52,233 nucleotides of DNA, from assembly GCF_012911975.1 (NCBI RefSeq), contig NZ_SMDQ01000039.1:1-52233 (forward strand). Direction: 5' to 3'. The notes under the pieces are model-generated. The model worked only from the letters and a program-made list of their open reading frames with translations, was not told the origin of the DNA and did no database searches. Shown here in pieces: positions 28,505 to 36,340 of the stretch (its first letter is position 1; the number at the start of each line of letters is the position of its first letter). A program made the position numbers and the translations under genes. Source of the DNA: Nodosilinea sp. P-1105 (GTDB lineage: Bacteria; Cyanobacteriota; Cyanobacteriia; Phormidesmidales; Phormidesmidaceae).

Positions 28505-29302
28505 TTAGTCAATGCTAATGGCGGTGGGGCCAGTGGTTGGGGCACTGGGGGGCATATCAGTGCGAATGGTGCGGAACTCGGCATACAGGCGATCGCGCCA
28601 GTCAAAGAAGGACTGGTACTCGGGCACATCGGCTAACCCAGGCACCCCTTTAGCACAGATCCCTTCTGGCAAGTCCACATAGCGCTGAGCCGGAAACTTG
28701 ATATACATCGTCGCGGCCGCCACCGCAAAGTCCGCCAGGGTGGGCTGATCCCCCAGCAGGTAGGGGCTCGCTTGCGACATTAGCACCAGGGCATCCAAGT
28801 CTTGGCGCAGAGCCGTGGCCGCCACCTTAATATCATCGGGGCCATAGCCCACCCCCGTGCCAATCAGGTTCAACACATCCCCGGGCAGCGCCCCCACCAG
28901 GTTCCGCAGCAGTTCTGGGGTAGCCGTGGGCAACAGAGCGGTGCGGAAGTTGGGATGTTGCTTGAACGCCCCAATCATCACTTTACGGGCATTGGGCACA
29001 ATCGCCTCATCAGCCCACGATTCTAGGGCCAGGGTCAACCCCCGTTGCTTGGGGTCCACGGGCAACAACGGCCGATTAGGGTAGGTTTGCTCCAAGTGCA
29101 GGGCAATTGCCGTCGAGTCGGGAATGATCTGCTCGTTGTCTTTTAGCACCGGCACCTGGCGCTGACCCGACATCTGGAACAATTCCACCTGCCCTACCCC
29201 AGGGGTCACTTCAACTTTTTTGTAGGGCAACTGCTTGTAGTCGAGAATCAGGCGAATCTTTTCTGCAAAGGTGGAGGCTTCAAACTGATAAAGCTCTAAC
29301 AT
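28505..29302 (-). CDS. Glutathione S-transferase family protein
   Basis: A 265-residue GST-like protein. The N-terminal thioredoxin-like domain (residues 1-78) contains FAEKIRLILDYKQLPY, the cis-Pro segment GQRQVPVL and the Ser-containing IIPDSTAIALHLE. The C-terminal domain is all helix, with YLLGDQPTLADFAVAAA. The N-terminal Tyr/Ser/Cys active residue cannot be fixed by eye. It is the first gene of a likely pair with glcE (9-base gap), which may reflect protection during glycolate oxidation, but that is inference. Confidence 0.85.
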   Translation of the reverse strand: MLELYQFEASTFAEKIRLILDYKQLPYKKVEVTPGVGQVELFQMSGQRQVPVLKDNEQIIPDSTAIALHLEQTYPNRPLLPVDPKQRGLTLALESWADEAIVPNARKVMIGAFKQHPNFRTALLPTATPELLRNLVGALPGDVLNLIGTGVGYGPDDIKVAATALRQDLDALVLMSQASPYLLGDQPTLADFAVAAATMYIKFPAQRYVDLPEGICAKGVPGLADVPEYQSFFDWRDRLYAEFRTIRTDMPPSAPTTGPTAISID

Positions 29303-29358
29303 GACCGTCCTCTGTCCTGGTTAGCATCCGAGTGAGCGTTGGATCAGATCCATGCAGG

Positions 29359-30255
29359 TTACTCTGAACCCGGTATCACTGTATCGCTATTTGCCAGGTC
29401 TGCACAGGCTCCATTGGGGGACTGGGGCACAATCTGAACGGTTTCAAAGCCAGCGGTAGATAACAGTTTGCCCACGGCCATCTCCGCCCGCCGATTGGCT
29501 TCATCGAGTAATCCCTCCGCACAGGCGGCGGCCTCAATCTTGGTGAGCGCCTCTTGCTGAGCCAGTTCCTGCAGGTTAGGGGCGGTGTCAGGGCCGAGCC
29601 CCAAAAAGCCCCGGTTGTAGTCGTACACGTTGGAGCGACTGAGATCGAGTTTGCTGTCTAAAATTTGGGGCGGCGGTAGGGTGACTTGAATGGCGGTTTC
29701 CCCGTCAAGCTGCACATCGGTAACCGTAATTTGGGACAGGTCAACCCCAGCTCGCACTTCCCCATAGGCGACGTAGAGCAACTGGGTCGAACCAATCACA
29801 TAGCCAGCCAGGGTGCGATCGCTGCGGGTGGGCACCACCGCCTCCATGGCGAAAATGGCTGTCGTCAGTTCGCTGGCCCCCCGCAACTGCTGCACCACGA
29901 TCGATCGCACGTCGACTTCGGGCTCTGGGGCTTCAGCGGTAAACATGATCCGCGCCCCTTCCAGGAAGCGATCGCCCGTGCGCCAAAACCCGATGCCCGC
30001 CGCCAGACCTAAAATCACGGCAGCGCCAATCATGGCGTTGGTGATCCCCTGCACCAGCCGAAACGGGTTTAACAGCGAGGGCCGCCGTTGAGGACGGAGC
30101 TCGGGCTGGCTGGTGTAGATATCGTGATACGGATCGCGATAGCGGGGGGGCAATGGCTCTACGGGCTCAGTTGCGGGCTCAGAATTGGGCGTTCCGGAGC
30201 CTGCATCGGCGGATCGGCGGCGGGATGATGTCTGGCGAGGTGTGGCGTGGCGCAT
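29359..30255 (-). CDS. DUF4230 membrane-anchored protein
   Basis: A 298-residue protein. About 68 disordered, Pro/Arg/Ser-rich residues come first, then one membrane helix at about 73-90 (ITNAMIGAAVILGLAAGIGF). The rest is the exported DUF4230 domain, with VQQLRGASELTTAIFAMEAV, IQVTLPPPQILDSKLD and a C-terminal helix rich in EAANRRAE-like heptads. The topology is probably cytosolic N-terminus with a periplasmic domain. No activity is known for the family. Two palindromes (30302-30313 and 30325-30338) lie just upstream. Confidence 0.82.
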   Translation of the reverse strand: MRHATPRQTSSRRRSADAGSGTPNSEPATEPVEPLPPRYRDPYHDIYTSQPELRPQRRPSLLNPFRLVQGITNAMIGAAVILGLAAGIGFWRTGDRFLEGARIMFTAEAPEPEVDVRSIVVQQLRGASELTTAIFAMEAVVPTRSDRTLAGYVIGSTQLLYVAYGEVRAGVDLSQITVTDVQLDGETAIQVTLPPPQILDSKLDLSRSNVYDYNRGFLGLGPDTAPNLQELAQQEALTKIEAAACAEGLLDEANRRAEMAVGKLLSTAGFETVQIVPQSPNGACADLANSDTVIPGSE

Positions 30256-30301
30256 GGTCTACCCAAAGGACTGGTCTTACCCTAGCAAAATGGCTTAATA
30301 G

Positions 30302-30338
30302 CCTAGTACTAGGATAAGTCCCGATGCTATCGATAGCA
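30302..30338. promoter_or_regulatory. Two palindromes upstream of the DUF4230 gene
   Basis: CCTAGTACTAGG at 30302-30313 and TGCTATCGATAGCA at 30325-30338 are both perfect palindromes, centred 24 bases apart and 46-83 bases upstream of the DUF4230 start. The second one shares CGATAGC with inverted repeats near the PadR gene at 30986-31047. They could be operators. Confidence 0.4.
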
Positions 30339-30367
30339 CAGGGGGCAACCCCAACCCCCGGCATACT

Positions 30368-30592
30368 TTATCGCAGGGATTCAACCATCACAGCACAGCT
30401 CCACACCAAACCACTACTGAGAGCCAACCGCAGCCACCACAGATAAACCGCCTGCATCAACGCCAGGGCCCGCTCCCCATGGCCAAAAATGGTGGCTAAG
30501 AGACATGTCCCCACCAGCCCCACCGTCACCAGAAACAAGAGCTTGATTAAGCGGCAGGCCCAACGAAACAACAGACTATGGGATTGCAACAT
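30368..30592 (-). CDS. Small two-helix membrane protein, unknown
   Basis: A 74-residue protein with two probable membrane helices (residues about 12-36 and 48-68). It has no Cys motif and no recognised family. The ATG at 30592 is preferred over an upstream one at 30622 because it lies 4 bases after the stop of the NfeD-like gene, a typical operon junction. It probably works with that neighbour. Confidence 0.6.
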   Translation of the reverse strand: MLQSHSLLFRWACRLIKLLFLVTVGLVGTCLLATIFGHGERALALMQAVYLWWLRLALSSGLVWSCAVMVESLR

Positions 30593-30596
30593 AGCC

Positions 30597-30911
30597 CTAG
30601 CCCTCCGAGATGATTGGCTCAACGATCAAGGTCAGGTTGTCACGGCCCCTGACCCTCACCCGAGTCCCTACCGGCAAGGACACAGGGGTAAGACATCGGG
30701 CGGTCCACCAGGTGTTTTCCAAGTAAATTCGCCCTGATTGACCGACCAGAACCGGCTCAACCACAACCGCCCGCTTATTCAGATAGGGATGGTGAATGGC
30801 TGAAGCATTCAGAGCGTAGTCAAGGGATGTCCTCAGCAGTGGGTTGTCATCCATAGGGGATGTGTCGCCCAAAAAGATAGCTTCAAAGACCGATGTCCAA
30901 CGAATTGCCAT
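30597..30911 (-). CDS. NfeD C-terminal OB-like domain protein
   Basis: A 104-residue soluble protein whose last ~60 residues resemble the OB-like C-terminal domain of NfeD (RAVVVEPVLVGQSGRIYLEN, WWTARCLTPVSLPVGTRVRV, LTLIVEP). NfeD proteins usually have membrane helices before this domain and work with SPFH/stomatin-type proteins. Here the helices are missing from this gene, and a two-helix protein follows 4 bases later, so the membrane part may be encoded separately. An alternative start at the internal ATG (MDDNPLL) would give about 85 residues. Confidence 0.65.
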   Translation of the reverse strand: MAIRWTSVFEAIFLGDTSPMDDNPLLRTSLDYALNASAIHHPYLNKRAVVVEPVLVGQSGRIYLENTWWTARCLTPVSLPVGTRVRVRGRDNLTLIVEPIISEG

Positions 30912-30985
30912 AGTTAACGCCCTCCCTGGTATAGCTGAATCTATATGGATTTTGGGAGTTACTTAGAGCTGTGGCAATCCTCTGA

Positions 30986-31047
30986 TCGATAGCGATAATA
31001 GCTAGCGACAATAGCTATAGAAGGTCGATAACGGCGATCGCTATCGA
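30986..31047. promoter_or_regulatory. 10-bp inverted repeat near the PadR gene
   Basis: TCGATAGCGA (30986-30995) pairs with TCGCTATCGA (31038-31047), with several partial copies of the same motif between them (for example GCTAGCGACAATAGCTAT). It lies in the 285-bp region between the divergent NfeD-like gene and the PadR gene, about 150 bases before the PadR start. It might be a regulator binding site, although part of it coincides with a HIP1 octamer, which are frequent in this DNA. Confidence 0.35.
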
Positions 31048-31196
31048 AAACCAGATAACACTCTTGATCGACTTCCGATAAAATCCCCTTTGAACCAAGT
31101 CCAAGTCCAGACCTGGAGTTCTGCCTGTGGGAAAAGTCCAGTTCCCGAGCTGGCCTTGGTATAAAGCCTGACTTATCAAGGAGAGCACTTTAGCTT

Positions 31197-31559
31197 ATGG
31201 GGAAGCTAGGGCCCATGGGAAACCTGAAACCGCCATCGTTACCAACGGTGTTGGAGGAGGCGATTATGCTGTCACTTCTGGAGCGGCCTCGATTTGGCCA
31301 AAACATTGTCGAGGTGGTCAGTGCTGCCAGCAATGGCACCTGTCAAATTAGCTGTGGCACCCTCTATCCAGCCCTGAGGCGCTTGGAAAGTCGTGGTTTT
31401 ATCAGATCGGAAAAGTCTGAGGCTAATCTGGTTGTCCGCAGGGGGCATAACCGCTGCTACTATGCCGTTACGGATCAGGGACGAGAGGTGCTGAATAATT
31501 TAGAAGCCATGCGCCATCAAATAAAAAAATATGATGAAGCGCTTGAAGTTGTGACTTGA
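31197..31559 (+). CDS. PadR-family transcriptional regulator
   Basis: A 120-residue winged-helix regulator. The family core is ILSLLERPRFGQNIVE-like at the N-terminus, followed by ISCGTLYPALRRLESRGFIRSE (the recognition helix and wing) and RCYYAVTDQGREVL. The C-terminal dimerisation helix is short. PadR proteins often repress neighbouring genes in response to small molecules or membrane stress. The next gene, 126 bp downstream on the same strand, encodes a cysteine-dioxygenase-like protein with an unusual N-terminal segment, and the two are probably linked. Confidence 0.9.
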   Translation: MGKLGPMGNLKPPSLPTVLEEAIMLSLLERPRFGQNIVEVVSAASNGTCQISCGTLYPALRRLESRGFIRSEKSEANLVVRRGHNRCYYAVTDQGREVLNNLEAMRHQIKKYDEALEVVT

Positions 31560-31685
31560 TTCATATCAGATATTGGGTTAAATATCTAGCTATTGTCTCA
31601 TTGAAATCGTCGCTTCATTTTTAGTTTCACACTTTTTCATACTGAATATCTGCTCATTTGAGGACTGGCCTCAGGTAAAGTCACC

Positions 31686-32753
31686 ATGTTTGTACAACTG
31701 ATTGAAAACGCCGCTAAGTTTTTAGTTTACGAGCCGATCAGAGATGAGTCTCTAGGGGATCTGTGGGAAATTGATTATCGGTTAAAAGCTGAACAAACCC
31801 CCAAACCAATTCGTCTGGTTAAGGCTCTATGGAACTTTTTGCAAATCATTAGAGCCTCAGTGATTTTGTTTTTTGAGGAGCAAATTTTCCCCCTGATCCA
31901 GGCTAGCCGCAGTCGTGATAATTTAGGTCGTGATCTAACCGCTAATGATACAAACAGTAGTCTGCAGGGTAAAGTGCTAACTCCAGAGGCGATCGCTGAG
32001 GTCCGACGCTATTGCAAGGCTCGTCGACTATACAATCCTGCCCTCAGTCGCAGACTTTTAAATGATTCCCCTACCCCCTATATTTACTGGATCAGGCAGT
32101 GCGATCGCATCATCGAACAATGCCAGAAGCGCGGCCATAACAGTATTGATACTGAAGCCATCGTCAATAGTTTTATATTGAGCAACTTACTTAGAAAGCT
32201 GGAGGCGGCTCCCCCTCACCAGGTCAACCTAGAAGCCTTTAAGGCCTTGGTTCAAGACGTCCCCCTGACCGATGCCTTCCTAGAGCGCTATGTGGCCTTT
32301 GACCGCCAAAGCTATGGTCGCCAGTTAATTTGCCGCACCTGGTCCCTGGCGGTCTATGTAATCAGTTGGATGCCGGGCCAAGAATCCTGGCTGCACCACC
32401 ATGGCCATGCCCTCGATGCCATCAAAGTCATTCGTGGGGAAATGACCCACTGGACGGTTTCCCCTGGGGATTGTGAGGGGGATGTACCCTTTGAAGGGTT
32501 CTCGCGATCTAAGCGCTATGAAGGACCCGCTCAAGTATTTACCGCTGGCGATCTTGTGCTAATTGACCGTGGCGTTGGCCATCAGATTAGTAATCGATCC
32601 TCTGAAAACCTGGTCACCCTACATTTCCGGTTTGGCCATCCCCCCGAAGATAACCACTGGCGCACCACCAGCGATACAGAAATGCTGGTCTGGAAGCAAA
32701 CGGAAGGCTGCTTTGACCTATTGCCCCCCGATCGCGACTGCGTGCTTCACTAG
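31686..32753 (+). CDS. Cysteine-dioxygenase-like protein with N-terminal prefix
   Basis: A 355-residue protein in two parts. Residues about 15-75 (ESLGDLWEIDYRLK, then KALWNFLQIIRASVILFF) resemble the short prefix domain with a membrane-associated helix found in PadR-linked cyanobacterial proteins. From about residue 110 a cupin of the cysteine dioxygenase family follows. Metal ligands would be His237 and His239 in SWLHHHGHALDAIKVIRGE, and His299 in DRGVGHQIS. The rat Cys93 position holds Asp246, so no Cys-Tyr crosslink is possible, and the Ser-His-Tyr segment reads TLHFRFGHPP with Arg or Phe where Tyr157 would be. It is therefore a thiol-dioxygenase relative whose substrate may differ. No Shine-Dalgarno is obvious. 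Confidence 0.75.
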   Translation: MFVQLIENAAKFLVYEPIRDESLGDLWEIDYRLKAEQTPKPIRLVKALWNFLQIIRASVILFFEEQIFPLIQASRSRDNLGRDLTANDTNSSLQGKVLTPEAIAEVRRYCKARRLYNPALSRRLLNDSPTPYIYWIRQCDRIIEQCQKRGHNSIDTEAIVNSFILSNLLRKLEAAPPHQVNLEAFKALVQDVPLTDAFLERYVAFDRQSYGRQLICRTWSLAVYVISWMPGQESWLHHHGHALDAIKVIRGEMTHWTVSPGDCEGDVPFEGFSRSKRYEGPAQVFTAGDLVLIDRGVGHQISNRSSENLVTLHFRFGHPPEDNHWRTTSDTEMLVWKQTEGCFDLLPPDRDCVLH

Positions 32754-32931
32754 TCACGGTAGCCGATCTACTCTACAGCTCCCAGAGTGTTGGCTGGGGG
32801 TGCCCCACCACTCATAGGCAATTAGTCGGCAACTAGTCCAAGTCCCCTAGGATCTGGCCATACTATACCGATGCTCTAGCCTAACCAGTAGCACGTTGAT
32901 ATCAGCGGTACCACTGCTGGGTCGCCACAGG

Positions 32932-33276
32932 TTACCCTCCGACTTTAGCGAGAATCCCTTGCAGCAAAATCACCAGGGGTAGCAGCGACACCACAAACAG
33001 CACCCACGACACCAGGGAACCGGCCAACCCCATGGCCAGCAACCCTAAGGCGATGCTGCCAAAGAGGATCAGACCGATGATCAAGAGCCACCAGGGGGCA
33101 CGACCGCGAGACAGATTGCTATAGGCCATCCCCCGCTGTTCAATGCGACCCATGGGGCTATCGCCGGAGGGAATGCGATTGTAGTCTTGGGGACGCTGAT
33201 CCGCTGGGACCTCGATAGAGTACTCTTCGGGCTGCTGTTTTGGCAAATACTCGTTGAAGTTATCGGGTTCTGGCAT
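32932..33276 (-). CDS. Small membrane protein, unknown
   Basis: A 114-residue protein. About 60 acidic, Pro-rich, probably disordered residues come first, then two membrane helices (about 64-85 and 87-108, WWLLIIGLILFGSIALGLL and SWVLFVVSLLPLVILLQG). No family recognised. The 178-bp gap to the CDO gene on the other strand is convergent and holds an imperfect palindrome around CAGCGGTACCACTG (32908-32921), with no gene. Confidence 0.6.
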   Translation of the reverse strand: MPEPDNFNEYLPKQQPEEYSIEVPADQRPQDYNRIPSGDSPMGRIEQRGMAYSNLSRGRAPWWLLIIGLILFGSIALGLLAMGLAGSLVSWVLFVVSLLPLVILLQGILAKVGG

Positions 33277-33328
33277 GGGACGAATGCTAGTAACACTTTC
33301 CAGTAGGGTAGCCGGTTATGGGAGGCTT

Positions 33329-34384
33329 TCACTTACTGGTGTACAAAATCTGTACAATGCGCCGTCCCGGTTCGCACAGGGCATCGCGGGCCACCACCGC
33401 CACCGCCCCGGTGACACTGGCCTGGTATTCGGCCACCACATCACCAAAGGCATTGCGCTGCCGAGCAATGGTCTGGCCGGGGATAACGCAATCGCGTAGG
33501 TCCACCAGCAGTTCTAAAAAACCGCCCCCTGTTGCCCGGATGGTCTCCAGAGAATTGCCAAAGACGGTGCCCACCTCGGCGGCGGTGCGCCCCAGGGGGC
33601 CAGGCACAATCCCGTGGTGCTTGAGCAGATTCAGGCTACCCTCCACCGCCAGGGCAATTTTGTCAGGCTCAAACCGGCGCCCCTCGCCAATTTCCACCGT
33701 CAGCGAGGGAATCCCTGCCTGTACCAGGGCGGTTTCCAGGGTGCCGGTGAGGCCAGGGTCATCCTTGATCTGTTCGACGGGAAACAGCTCGGCCATTTGC
33801 CGAATCTCCGGCTGCCTCAGGTCGGCAAATAGCAACAGGGGGAAGGCACTGCCAGTGGTCATAGTGTGGTAATCGATCGCCGCCGTCAGGGCATTGGGCA
33901 TCAACAACCGGTTCCACAGTAGCCCCGCCTGGCGCGCAACCGGATTATCACCAGCTTCATCCCCAGGCCACACCCGATTCGGATCGAGGGATTGGCCCCC
34001 TTGCATGGCCATGGGCCAAAAGGGGCGGCTGTATTCGATCGCTGGTCGCGATACCCCCAAGACCGCTATCACTGCACCGCTGATGGTGGCCGGGTCCAAC
34101 TGGGCGATCAGCCGCTGCACCGTATCGATACCGCTGACCTCATCCCCGTGAATCCCAGATACCAGAGCAATGCAGGGGCCAGGGTGGCGGCCCTTGACCA
34201 CCACCACCGGCACATACCAGCACTGACCAGTGCCCATTTGTACCCCCTGGAAGTAAAACCGATGGCGATCGCCCCCCGGCAGATCCGCCACCCCTAAGTG
34301 GCTAATCACCGGGATGCCCTGCAGGGTATCGCCAGTGTAGAGGGTCTGAGGCGCAGGTGATGGTTGGGAAAACGGGATCGCCAT
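33329..34384 (-). CDS. Succinylglutamate desuccinylase/aspartoacylase family (M14-like)
   Basis: A 351-residue zinc-dependent deacylase-like protein. The metal motif is SGIHGDEVSG (His and Glu ligands) at about 76-85, and the third ligand is His in AAIDYHTMTTG. The C-terminal beta domain contains VEIGEG-like strands. Family members remove acyl groups from amino acids. Which amide is cleaved here is unknown. It is followed 13 bases downstream by the baeRF gene's stop side on the same strand, consistent with a polycistronic arrangement with that gene upstream. Confidence 0.85.
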   Translation of the reverse strand: MAIPFSQPSPAPQTLYTGDTLQGIPVISHLGVADLPGGDRHRFYFQGVQMGTGQCWYVPVVVVKGRHPGPCIALVSGIHGDEVSGIDTVQRLIAQLDPATISGAVIAVLGVSRPAIEYSRPFWPMAMQGGQSLDPNRVWPGDEAGDNPVARQAGLLWNRLLMPNALTAAIDYHTMTTGSAFPLLLFADLRQPEIRQMAELFPVEQIKDDPGLTGTLETALVQAGIPSLTVEIGEGRRFEPDKIALAVEGSLNLLKHHGIVPGPLGRTAAEVGTVFGNSLETIRATGGGFLELLVDLRDCVIPGQTIARQRNAFGDVVAEYQASVTGAVAVVARDALCEPGRRIVQILYTSK

Positions 34385-34397
34385 CGGGCCGAGGGCA

Positions 34398-35474
34398 CTA
34401 ATAGCGCAGGGTCATGACAATACCATGGTGATCAGCCAGGGAGCCGTTCTCCATCAGCATCACCTCTCCCCCCATGGCCAGCACCGCCTCAATAATTTCG
34501 TCCACCGCATCATCCATCACCTCGGTGCCACCTTTTTCGTCCACCACCTGCAAGCCACCTTTTTCGTCCACCACGCCGGGCACATGGTAGTCACTCTCCA
34601 CCAGCAACAGCTTACCTCGCCCTTCGTTGGCCAACTGCCAGATTTCTTCCAGGGCGGTGGAAACTTTTTTCTCCCCCATGGCCTTATCGAGATCCTTGAG
34701 CGCATCTTGTCGCTGCTGCTGGCGCACATTTTGCACAATGGGCCACACCTCGGGCACCAGTTCGGCCACGGTGGCGTTATCAAAGTTGCCAGTGGTGGTG
34801 CCAGCCACCTGGGCCGTGTAGGCTGACACTTCCTGAAAGAAGGAAATTTGGCGGATCACCCCCCCGAGAACCAGGGGCAACGCTTCCCCTTCGGCATACT
34901 CCGTAAAGGCCCGGTCCACCTGTTGGAAGAAGCGGCGGTGGCGATCGTCCATATAGGCCGAGTCAGCTTTATCCGGCAGGTTAGTGGTAGCACCGGGGCC
35001 AGTCATTTCCATCGGGAAGTTCTGGTCAGTGACTTCTTCCAGGGTTTCCCCTGTACCAGCCAGCAGACGGGTCGCCCCCTGACTCAGCAGAAACACCCAG
35101 TAGCGCTGGGCCCGGTGCAAACCATAGACCAGATCCCGCGTGGCAAAGGATTGGTCAATAATAATCCGCTGGGGCACAGGGAACGGCAAGTAAAACTTTT
35201 TAGCGATGTCGTGGCTGACAAACAGAGCTAACCCATCCAGGGCATAGGTGTAGTCAATATCATCGGCCAGGGTGTCTAGGTTTTTCAGCAGGGGCTCTAG
35301 CTGGCGGGCCGAAAACTCCTGGGACAGGCGATCTTTGGCCTCCCTCACCAGGTTTTTAACCCGAATTGGGTCCTGCTTATTGTCCGGGGAGGTGCGGTGG
35401 GTGGGCAGCAGAATCGACAGGGCCGGAACCTTAGTCAGGGCCTGTAGTTCCTTCAGGTCGTGACGAGTCAGCAT
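34398..35474 (-). CDS. Bacterial archaeo-eukaryotic release-factor-like protein (baeRF)
   Basis: A 358-residue protein of the bacterial eRF1-like (baeRF) group, thought to act at stalled ribosomes or in peptidyl-tRNA handling, mostly by computational inference. Typical N-terminal segments are ALSILLPTHRTSPDNKQDPIR and VREAKDRL; the C-terminal eRF1 domain 3 ends in MENGSLADHHGIVMTLRY. The ATG at 35474 (MLTRHDLKEL) is preferred to the one eight codons earlier because AAGGA lies upstream of it and the extra codons look random. Residues near 300-318 contain a tandem VVDEKGG duplication, matched by a 27-bp DNA direct repeat at 34527-34574. A perfect 20-bp palindrome lies in the leader at 35501-35520. 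Confidence 0.78.
   Translation of the reverse strand: MLTRHDLKELQALTKVPALSILLPTHRTSPDNKQDPIRVKNLVREAKDRLSQEFSARQLEPLLKNLDTLADDIDYTYALDGLALFVSHDIAKKFYLPFPVPQRIIIDQSFATRDLVYGLHRAQRYWVFLLSQGATRLLAGTGETLEEVTDQNFPMEMTGPGATTNLPDKADSAYMDDRHRRFFQQVDRAFTEYAEGEALPLVLGGVIRQISFFQEVSAYTAQVAGTTTGNFDNATVAELVPEVWPIVQNVRQQQRQDALKDLDKAMGEKKVSTALEEIWQLANEGRGKLLLVESDYHVPGVVDEKGGLQVVDEKGGTEVMDDAVDEIIEAVLAMGGEVMLMENGSLADHHGIVMTLRY
34527..34574. repeat. 27-bp in-frame tandem duplication in the baeRF gene
   Basis: The 21-base block GCCACCTTTTTCGTCCACCA(C) occurs twice, offset by 27 bases, within the baeRF coding sequence. It gives two copies of VVDEKGG spaced by nine residues. The length is a multiple of three, so the frame is kept. 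Confidence 0.85.
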
Positions 35475-35500
35475 GGGGTCTTTCCTTATAGAGAGCAAAA

Positions 35501-35520
35501 AGGGTGGGCATGCCCACCCT
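35501..35520. repeat. Perfect 20-bp palindrome in the baeRF leader
   Basis: AGGGTGGGCATGCCCACCCT is a perfect inverted repeat without a spacer, 27-46 bases upstream of the baeRF start. Its GGTGGGCA/TGCCCACC arms recur in the intergenic repeat at 12264-12280 and, in weaker form, at 20514-20544. It may be an element of the same dispersed family. Confidence 0.7.
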
Positions 35521-35584
35521 AAACCTTCATGATTGTCGTGATCCTATACGCATAGTTTGGCAAATAATGACCACATTCAGGAAT

Positions 35585-36244
35585 TCAAGCGTTAGGGGTG
35601 TCCTCTGCTGCTGCAGGCTCCAGGCTGATTTCGGCTTGATCAAGGAACAGGCCGTCGTCAGTGGCGAGAATACCACTGGCGGTCATGGTGTTATCAGCTT
35701 GGGTGATACGGGCGGCCCCCATGGCGTCGGAGCCTCCTCCAGCGGTGTATAGCACATTGCCTCCTGTTTCCAGCTGTTCAGCAATATCCGCCTTAATCGC
35801 ATCACGGATGAGCTGAGCCCCAGCTTCGGCTAGGACAGCCTCAACTTGCTCAACCCAGGTGTGCTCAATCACGGCAATAATAGCCGAGGTGTTGGGTTGC
35901 AGGACCGACCCCAGATCCTTCATTTCAGCCCTGAGGGGTGCCCCCTTGAGCTTACCGACCAGGGCACCGATAACGCCACCCCCAGCGGCGATCGCGGTGA
36001 CCGGTGGAGCTATCACTAGCCCAATCAATCCCCCAACGACGCCCCCAGTGACTAACCCTTTGCGAGTCCGACGCTTGGCATCGGTAATTTTGAGCTTGCC
36101 ATTGCTATCTTTCACCACCACTGCAGCATCGATAATGCCAATCAGTCCGACTTTCTTACCCTGCTTTAGGTCAGCCATCACCGTGGTGGCTTGATCAGGG
36201 TTGTTGAACGCAGCAACAATAATTTGAATTGGGCGATCACTCAT
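35585..36244 (-). CDS. DUF1269 family protein
   Basis: A 219-residue protein of the DUF1269 type. The N-terminal domain contains IIDAAVVVKDSNGKLKI, followed by the Gly-rich hydrophobic hairpin GLVTGGVVGGLIGLVIAPP, which resembles glycine-zipper membrane insertions. A second alpha/beta part follows. The ATG at 36244 is chosen because GGAAGGAAA precedes it by 5 bases. Function is unknown; members are sometimes stress-induced membrane-associated proteins. Confidence 0.75.
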   Translation of the reverse strand: MSDRPIQIIVAAFNNPDQATTVMADLKQGKKVGLIGIIDAAVVVKDSNGKLKITDAKRRTRKGLVTGGVVGGLIGLVIAPPVTAIAAGGGVIGALVGKLKGAPLRAEMKDLGSVLQPNTSAIIAVIEHTWVEQVEAVLAEAGAQLIRDAIKADIAEQLETGGNVLYTAGGGSDAMGAARITQADNTMTASGILATDDGLFLDQAEISLEPAAAEDTPNA

Positions 36245-36340
36245 AACTTTTCCTTCCAAACACAACAATCCGTACAACTGATGTCAACCAGGATTTGTTG
36301 ACATCGGTTGTCACGTTAATTAACACACCAAGTAGTCCTG

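Noticed and set aside
30290..30313. TGGCTTAATAGCCTAGTACTAGG looks like a MITE end.
   Set aside because: It matches only loosely and no second end is found; treated as a palindrome instead.
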